Assembly: GCA_955652655.1 (NCBI GenBank)
Contig: CATPCK010000669.1
Location: forward strand, 1-8,539
Source: an uncultured Ktedonobacteraceae bacterium
GTDB lineage: Bacteria; Chloroflexota; Ktedonobacteria; Ktedonobacterales; Ktedonobacteraceae
DNA length: 8,539 bases
Direction: 5' to 3'
Shown: piece after piece, positions 5,899-8,539 of the stretch
Position numbering within the stretch: the stretch's first letter is position 1
Layout of the letters: each line of letters begins with the position of its first letter
Made by a program: the position numbers and the translations under genes
Notes under the pieces: generated by a model
The model's database searches: none
What the model saw: only the letters and a program-made list of their open reading frames with translations
What the model was told of the DNA's origin: nothing

Positions 5899-6051
5899 CA
5901 GGGCTGTTGCAAGGTCGGGCATCACATGCGTGAAAGTGGGATTGCAAAGGGCGGCCAGCCCTTTGACTGGGGGTTCGGGAGCTGTGCCCCCGATCTTCTC
6001 TCTCCCTTCCTGCCGCCGAAGGCGGCAAAAAACGACCTTGCAACAGCCCTG
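5899..6051. mobile_element. 153-bp MITE-like non-autonomous element with 19-bp perfect terminal inverted repeats
   Basis: The left end CAGGGCTGTTGCAAGGTCG (5899-5917) is the exact reverse complement of the right end (6033-6051), and both ends abut an 8-bp direct repeat TATGACGT. There is no transposase. The interior is packed with hairpins: TCAC/GTGA (5922-5933), CAAAGGGC/GCCCTTTG (5945-5965), GGGGG/CCCCC (5969-5991) and TGCCGCC/GGCGGCA (6011-6027). Several DDE insertion-sequence families make 8-bp duplications; a CAGGG start reminds me of ISAs1-type ends, but that is recollection. The element would be moved in trans by a full-length relative elsewhere in the genome. Confidence 0.88.
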
Positions 6052-6059
6052 TATGACGT
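6052..6059. repeat. Right target-site duplication TATGACGT
   Basis: Exact copy of 5891-5898 on the other side of the element. It overlaps a TGACGTT (6054-6060) that recurs at 6070-6076 over the -35 box of the next gene, so the element landed right beside that promoter. Confidence 0.85.
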
Positions 6060-6068
6060 TCAACATAG

Positions 6069-6097
6069 TTGACGTTAGTTTAACAAACTGCTAAGAT
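6069..6097 (+). promoter_or_regulatory. Promoter of the HTH-GAF regulator gene
   Basis: TTGACG (6069-6074) and TAAGAT (6092-6097) are separated by the ideal 17 bp. The spacer contains AGTTT/AAACT (6077-6081 with 6085-6089), a small inverted repeat that could be an operator. The leader would be about 43 nt. AAGG at 6135-6138 lies 8 bases before the ATG. Confidence 0.6.
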
Positions 6098-6133
6098 AGG
6101 TCACAAAAAGTGCTTTTAGAGCTATTTTAGCAG
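6088..6133. repeat. 12-bp inverted repeat flanking the transcription start of the regulator gene
   Basis: CTGCTAAGATAG (6088-6099) and CTATTTTAGCAG (6122-6133) are inverted copies matching at 11 of 12 positions, with 22 bp between. Inside lies a second small palindrome, AAAAG-TG-CTTTT (6106-6117). The left arm covers the -10 box and the right arm ends one base before the ribosome site. Because the left arm would not be transcribed from this promoter, a DNA operator, perhaps for autoregulation, is more likely than an RNA hairpin. Confidence 0.5.
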
Positions 6134-6146
6134 TAAGGCTAACAAT

Positions 6147-7142
6147 ATGCAGCAACAATCAGAGACATGGCGAAGTTTGCTGAAAACAATCATCAGCGAC
6201 CCTCACGAAAAGCAGCGTCTGGCAGAAGAATTGGGCATCAAACCAATCACTTTGAGTCGTTGGGCGAGCAGTGAATCAGATCCGCGCCCACAAAACCTGC
6301 GCCACCTTCTCATTGCTCTCCCCCAACATCGCGAACAGATGTTGGAGTTGATCAGGGAAGAGACAGGCTTTGAGGAATTTACTAATGCAGGTTTTGACGA
6401 CTCATCGATTGATATCCCATCTGCGTTCTATAATCGCGTCTTTACCGCCAGAGCTTCAAACGTCGAGAGCATGCGGTTTTGGTCGCTCAGTAATCTTATT
6501 TTGCAACAGGCAATCAGCCAGCTTGATTCTGACCGCCTGGGCATAGCGCTCAACGTGGTGCGCTGCATGACACCTTCACCTATCGATCACAAAGTACATA
6601 GCCTGCGTGAAAGTGTTGGGTTTGGCACACATCCCTGGAGCGGAGACCTGGAACAAAGGGCAATGTTTCTCGGCGCAGAATCGCTATGCGGTTACGTCGC
6701 CACGCTTTGTCGTCCCGCCGCAAATCAAAACGTTGATGATAAACAAAATCTCATTCCTGCCCATAGGGTAGAACATGAGAAAAGTGCGGCCGTGTACCCC
6801 ATCTTATTTGCAGGGCGCATAGCAGGCTGTTTACTGGTCTCCAGCACACAATATCATTATTTTATCTCGCAATCTCGCCTGGATCTGATCGAGGACTACG
6901 CAAATTTGTTAGCTCTAGCATTTGAACCTGAGGAGTTTTATGAACCACGGGATATCGAACTGCGTGTAATGCCAGACCAGGAAGAGCAGAAGAAACATTT
7001 TGCGGACTTTCGCCAGCGCGTGGCTAATACCATGATTGAGGGAGCAAGAAACAAGCGTCCGGTAAACAATCTGCAGGCAGAACAGATTGTCTGGCAACAA
7101 CTAGAAGATGAATTACTACAACATGCGACACTGCACAAATAA
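6147..7142 (+). CDS. HTH (XRE/lambda-repressor-like) regulator with C-terminal GAF-like sensor domain
   Basis: The 331-residue protein starts with a helix-turn-helix: QRLAEELG (23-30) as the first helix and ITLSRWASS (34-42) as the recognition helix, in a region (8-66) that resembles XRE-type repressor domains. Residues about 90-265 look like a GAF-type sensor: an amphipathic helix region (RFWSLSNLILQQAISQL), then AAVYPILFAGRIAGCLLVSS (214-233), the typical GAF central strands, and a closing helix (RLDLIEDYANLLALAF). The tail (270-331) is charged and helical. This architecture predicts a one-component cytoplasmic transcription factor that senses a small molecule or redox state; C140, C181, C188 and C228 are notable. 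The ligand is unknown. The gene has its own promoter and operator-like repeats, and the lectin-like gene follows after 5 bp, so it may control that gene and itself. The GAF assignment is by pattern only. Confidence 0.75.
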   Translation: MQQQSETWRSLLKTIISDPHEKQRLAEELGIKPITLSRWASSESDPRPQNLRHLLIALPQHREQMLELIREETGFEEFTNAGFDDSSIDIPSAFYNRVFTARASNVESMRFWSLSNLILQQAISQLDSDRLGIALNVVRCMTPSPIDHKVHSLRESVGFGTHPWSGDLEQRAMFLGAESLCGYVATLCRPAANQNVDDKQNLIPAHRVEHEKSAAVYPILFAGRIAGCLLVSSTQYHYFISQSRLDLIEDYANLLALAFEPEEFYEPRDIELRVMPDQEEQKKHFADFRQRVANTMIEGARNKRPVNNLQAEQIVWQQLEDELLQHATLHK

Positions 7143-7147
7143 CTGCC

Positions 7148-7951
7148 ATGTTTGACGACTTTACTCAATCAATAGATCAGTATTGGACACAAACGAGTAT
7201 TGGAGGCGGTAAGCTTCGTATCGTTGATTCTGCCTTGCGCATGGAGTTTCCTTCAGCGCAAAGCGGACAATATGTCGATGCACAGATCGACGACTATGCA
7301 AGGTTGGCACGTTCGGCTTTCCCATGGAGACCTCCACTACGCATGGAGGTACGTGCACGCTCTTCGTTATCGGCTGCAGTTGCGAACAGCACAGTTGAGA
7401 GCGCGAACATATTGCGCGGAACTGCCGGTTTTGGGTTCTGGAACTACCCGTTTTCATTACGCGGGGACATCCTTATGTTGCCAGAATCCATCTGGTTTTT
7501 CTACGCCTCACCTCCATCGAACATGGCGCTCGTACCGGATGTACCCGGCTGGGGGTGGAAGGCACAGGTTGTGCATAGTATGCGTTTCTCCGCATTACCA
7601 GCTACCGTCCCCACGGCACTCACGGTCGCATGGGCCAGGATGACCGGTACAACACAACCAGCAGCGCGATGGATGCAAAAACTGAGTGGAGCACATGAAG
7701 CATTGCTTCCCGTTGAGATGGATGCCTGGCACACCTATACACTGGAATGGCGCTACACGAGAGCTCGTTTCTGGGTCGATGGTGTCCTGGTACTCACTGT
7801 CCCGGAACCGCCAACCCGGCCACTAGGGTTCGTCGCATGGCTCGATAACCAGTACGCTGTCGCGACGCCTCGAGGCACCATCCGCTTTGGCTCTGTAGCT
7901 AGCGGACCACAATGGTTTGAAATAGACCTGGTCCGGATCGAACCTTTCTGA
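7148..7951 (+). CDS. Concanavalin-A-fold-like (GH16/laminarinase-related) protein without the catalytic motif
   Basis: The 267-residue protein begins with FDDFTQSIDQYWTQTSIGGGKLRI, as in jelly-roll lectin/glucanase domains, and ends with WHTYTLEWRYTRARFWVDGVLV (194 onward) and WFEIDLVRIEPF, the usual last strands of that fold. The middle carries GFGFWNYPFS (94-103) and PESIWFFYASPPSNMAL (112-128), which I associate with a conserved uncharacterised family in Chloroflexota and cyanobacteria. The GH16 signature ExDxxE is absent, so hydrolase activity is not expected. There is no signal peptide or membrane helix, so it is predicted cytoplasmic, odd for a polysaccharide-binding fold. No ribosome site precedes the ATG; the regulator's stop is 5 bases upstream, so translation probably depends on reinitiation and the two genes form an operon. 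Confidence 0.75.
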   Translation: MFDDFTQSIDQYWTQTSIGGGKLRIVDSALRMEFPSAQSGQYVDAQIDDYARLARSAFPWRPPLRMEVRARSSLSAAVANSTVESANILRGTAGFGFWNYPFSLRGDILMLPESIWFFYASPPSNMALVPDVPGWGWKAQVVHSMRFSALPATVPTALTVAWARMTGTTQPAARWMQKLSGAHEALLPVEMDAWHTYTLEWRYTRARFWVDGVLVLTVPEPPTRPLGFVAWLDNQYAVATPRGTIRFGSVASGPQWFEIDLVRIEPF

Positions 7952-7973
7952 TGATTGAGCTCCGCGAGGCACT

Positions 7974-8008
7974 AGCGCCAGGAGGAAAGAGATTCTCCTC
8001 CTGGCGTT
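7974..8008. terminator. Hairpin between convergent genes, probable bidirectional terminator
   Basis: CGCCAGGAGGA (7976-7986) pairs perfectly with TCCTCCTGGCG (7996-8006) around a 9-nt loop; a G-T pair and an A-T pair extend the stem outward. It lies 25 bp after the lectin-like gene and 11 bp after the clpP stop. No T-run follows on either strand, so classic intrinsic termination would be weak; protection of mRNA 3' ends is an alternative. Confidence 0.5.
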
Positions 8009-8018
8009 GGTAGTGTAC

Positions 8019-8539
8019 CTACTTTTCAGCAAGGGGCAGCACCTCGTCGATGATACCGTACTCTAACGCTTCGTTGGCGCTCAGGAAGAAATCTCGCTCT
8101 GTATCTCGCCTGATGCGTTCGAGAAGCTGGCCGGTATGATGCTCAATGATCTCATTGAGCACATCGCGCGTATGCAGAATCTCGCGAGCCTGGATATCGA
8201 TATCGGTAGCCTGCCCGCCAATGCCACCTGGTATCAGCGGTTGATGCATATGAATACGGGCATGGGGAAGAGATCGTCTCAACCCCCGGTCACCTGCCAT
8301 CAGCAGAATAGTACCAAAGCTTGCGGCCATGCCAACACATGTTGTCGAGACCGGGCATGGTAGAATACGCATGGTATCGTAGATGGCTAAACCTGCAGTC
8401 ACTGAACCACCAGGCGAATTGATATAGACATTGATCTCTCGCTTCCCATCCTCCGCAGCCAGGAACAACAGTTGTGCAACGACAAGGTTTGCCAGCGTCT
8501 CCTCGATCTGGCCGTTGACCATAATGATCCGTTCTTTTA
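8019..8539 (-). CDS. clpP: ATP-dependent Clp protease proteolytic subunit, N-terminus beyond window edge
   Basis: The minus frame is open to the right edge (KERII precedes the first internal Met), so the true start lies outside. The Ser-His-Asp triad of ClpP is intact. Counting from the Met at 8522, S68 is in GMAASFG, H93 in HMHQP and D144 in DTERD. INSPGGSVTAGLAIYDTM (35-52) is the oxyanion and handle region, and GQATDIDIQAREIL (103-116) leads into the head-to-head contact helix. ClpP forms a double heptamer that degrades proteins unfolded by ClpX or ClpC/ClpA. Between HQP and GQATD there is LIPGGIG, two residues longer than in E. coli ClpP, a variant I associate with some Chloroflexota, Actinobacteria or cyanobacterial paralogues. 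Whether clpX or a second clpP is adjacent cannot be seen. Confidence 0.95.
   Translation of the reverse strand, partial: KERIIMVNGQIEETLANLVVAQLLFLAAEDGKREINVYINSPGGSVTAGLAIYDTMRILPCPVSTTCVGMAASFGTILLMAGDRGLRRSLPHARIHMHQPLIPGGIGGQATDIDIQAREILHTRDVLNEIIEHHTGQLLERIRRDTERDFFLSANEALEYGIIDEVLPLAEK

Larger units (their letters stand above)
5841..6146. other. 306-bp intergenic region holding a MITE-like insertion and the regulator promoter
   Basis: Bases 5841-5890 hold no gene; they look like a decayed relative of the element to the right. Then come the target duplication and MITE-like element (5891-6059) and the promoter and operator-like repeats of the HTH-GAF gene (6060-6146). No clear terminator for the SDR gene is seen outside the element, whose GC-rich hairpins may now do that job. 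Confidence 0.7.

Noticed and set aside
6011..6032. TGCCGCC/GGCGGCA hairpin in the element as an intrinsic terminator
   Set aside because: On the plus strand it is followed by A rather than T, and on the minus strand the T-run precedes the hairpin.
7200..7643. Open frame of 147 codons on the plus strand inside the lectin-like gene
   Set aside because: It is a different frame of a gene with clear family features, and it has no domain signs of its own.
8136..8363. Plus-strand open frame of 75 codons
   Set aside because: It is antisense to clpP, whose catalytic triad is intact.
8520..8522. ATG as the start of clpP
   Set aside because: The preceding in-frame residues KERII match conserved ClpP sequence, so the gene starts beyond the window.
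1..8539. CRISPR array, tRNA or rRNA genes
   Set aside because: No regularly spaced repeats, cloverleaf-like segments or rRNA signatures were seen on either strand.

Overview
The window looks like chromosomal DNA of a free-living bacterium of moderate GC, most likely a Chloroflexota member of the Ktedonobacteria type. The basis is the mix of genes: a multi-pass membrane protein fused to a sulfite-oxidase-type molybdopterin domain, an HTH-GAF regulator, a GFGFWN-type lectin-like protein, and ClpP with an IPGG loop. This placement is inference from gene types and general sequence character, not from a marker gene.

Layout from left to right. (1) Positions 1-1131, minus strand: 5' part of a membrane-anchored molybdopterin oxidoreductase that runs off the left edge. 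(2) 1132-1708: a 577-bp non-coding region with inverted-repeat operator candidates near the oxidoreductase start, an orphan hairpin-rich segment resembling the right end / omega-RNA tail of an IS200/IS605-type element (about 1486-1558), and an extended -10 promoter for the next gene. (3) 1709-3418, plus: a FabG-like SDR reductase followed by a SAM-dependent methyltransferase, probably an operon. (4) 3524-4548, plus: an internally duplicated membrane protein with two Glu-x-x-Glu motifs, overlapping by 4 bp a 68-residue two-helix membrane protein, then a very strong intrinsic terminator (4578-4624). (5) 4785-5840, plus: a membrane-anchored SDR whose leader holds competing hairpins. (6) 5841-6146: non-coding region containing a 153-bp MITE-like element with perfect 19-bp terminal inverted repeats and a perfect 8-bp target duplication, followed by a clear promoter. 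(7) 6147-7951, plus: an HTH-GAF-like regulator and, 5 bp later, a concanavalin-fold-like protein lacking the GH16 catalytic motif. (8) 8019-8539, minus: ClpP, running off the right edge, facing gene (7) across a hairpin.

The genes are mostly small independent transcription units. The tightest partnerships are the two overlapping membrane genes (3524-4548), which probably make one membrane complex, and the regulator/lectin-like pair (6147-7951). Two fossil or non-autonomous mobile sequences (1486-1558 and 5899-6051) sit in the two long intergenic gaps. I saw no CRISPR array, tRNA, rRNA or toxin-antitoxin or phage-defence cassette.
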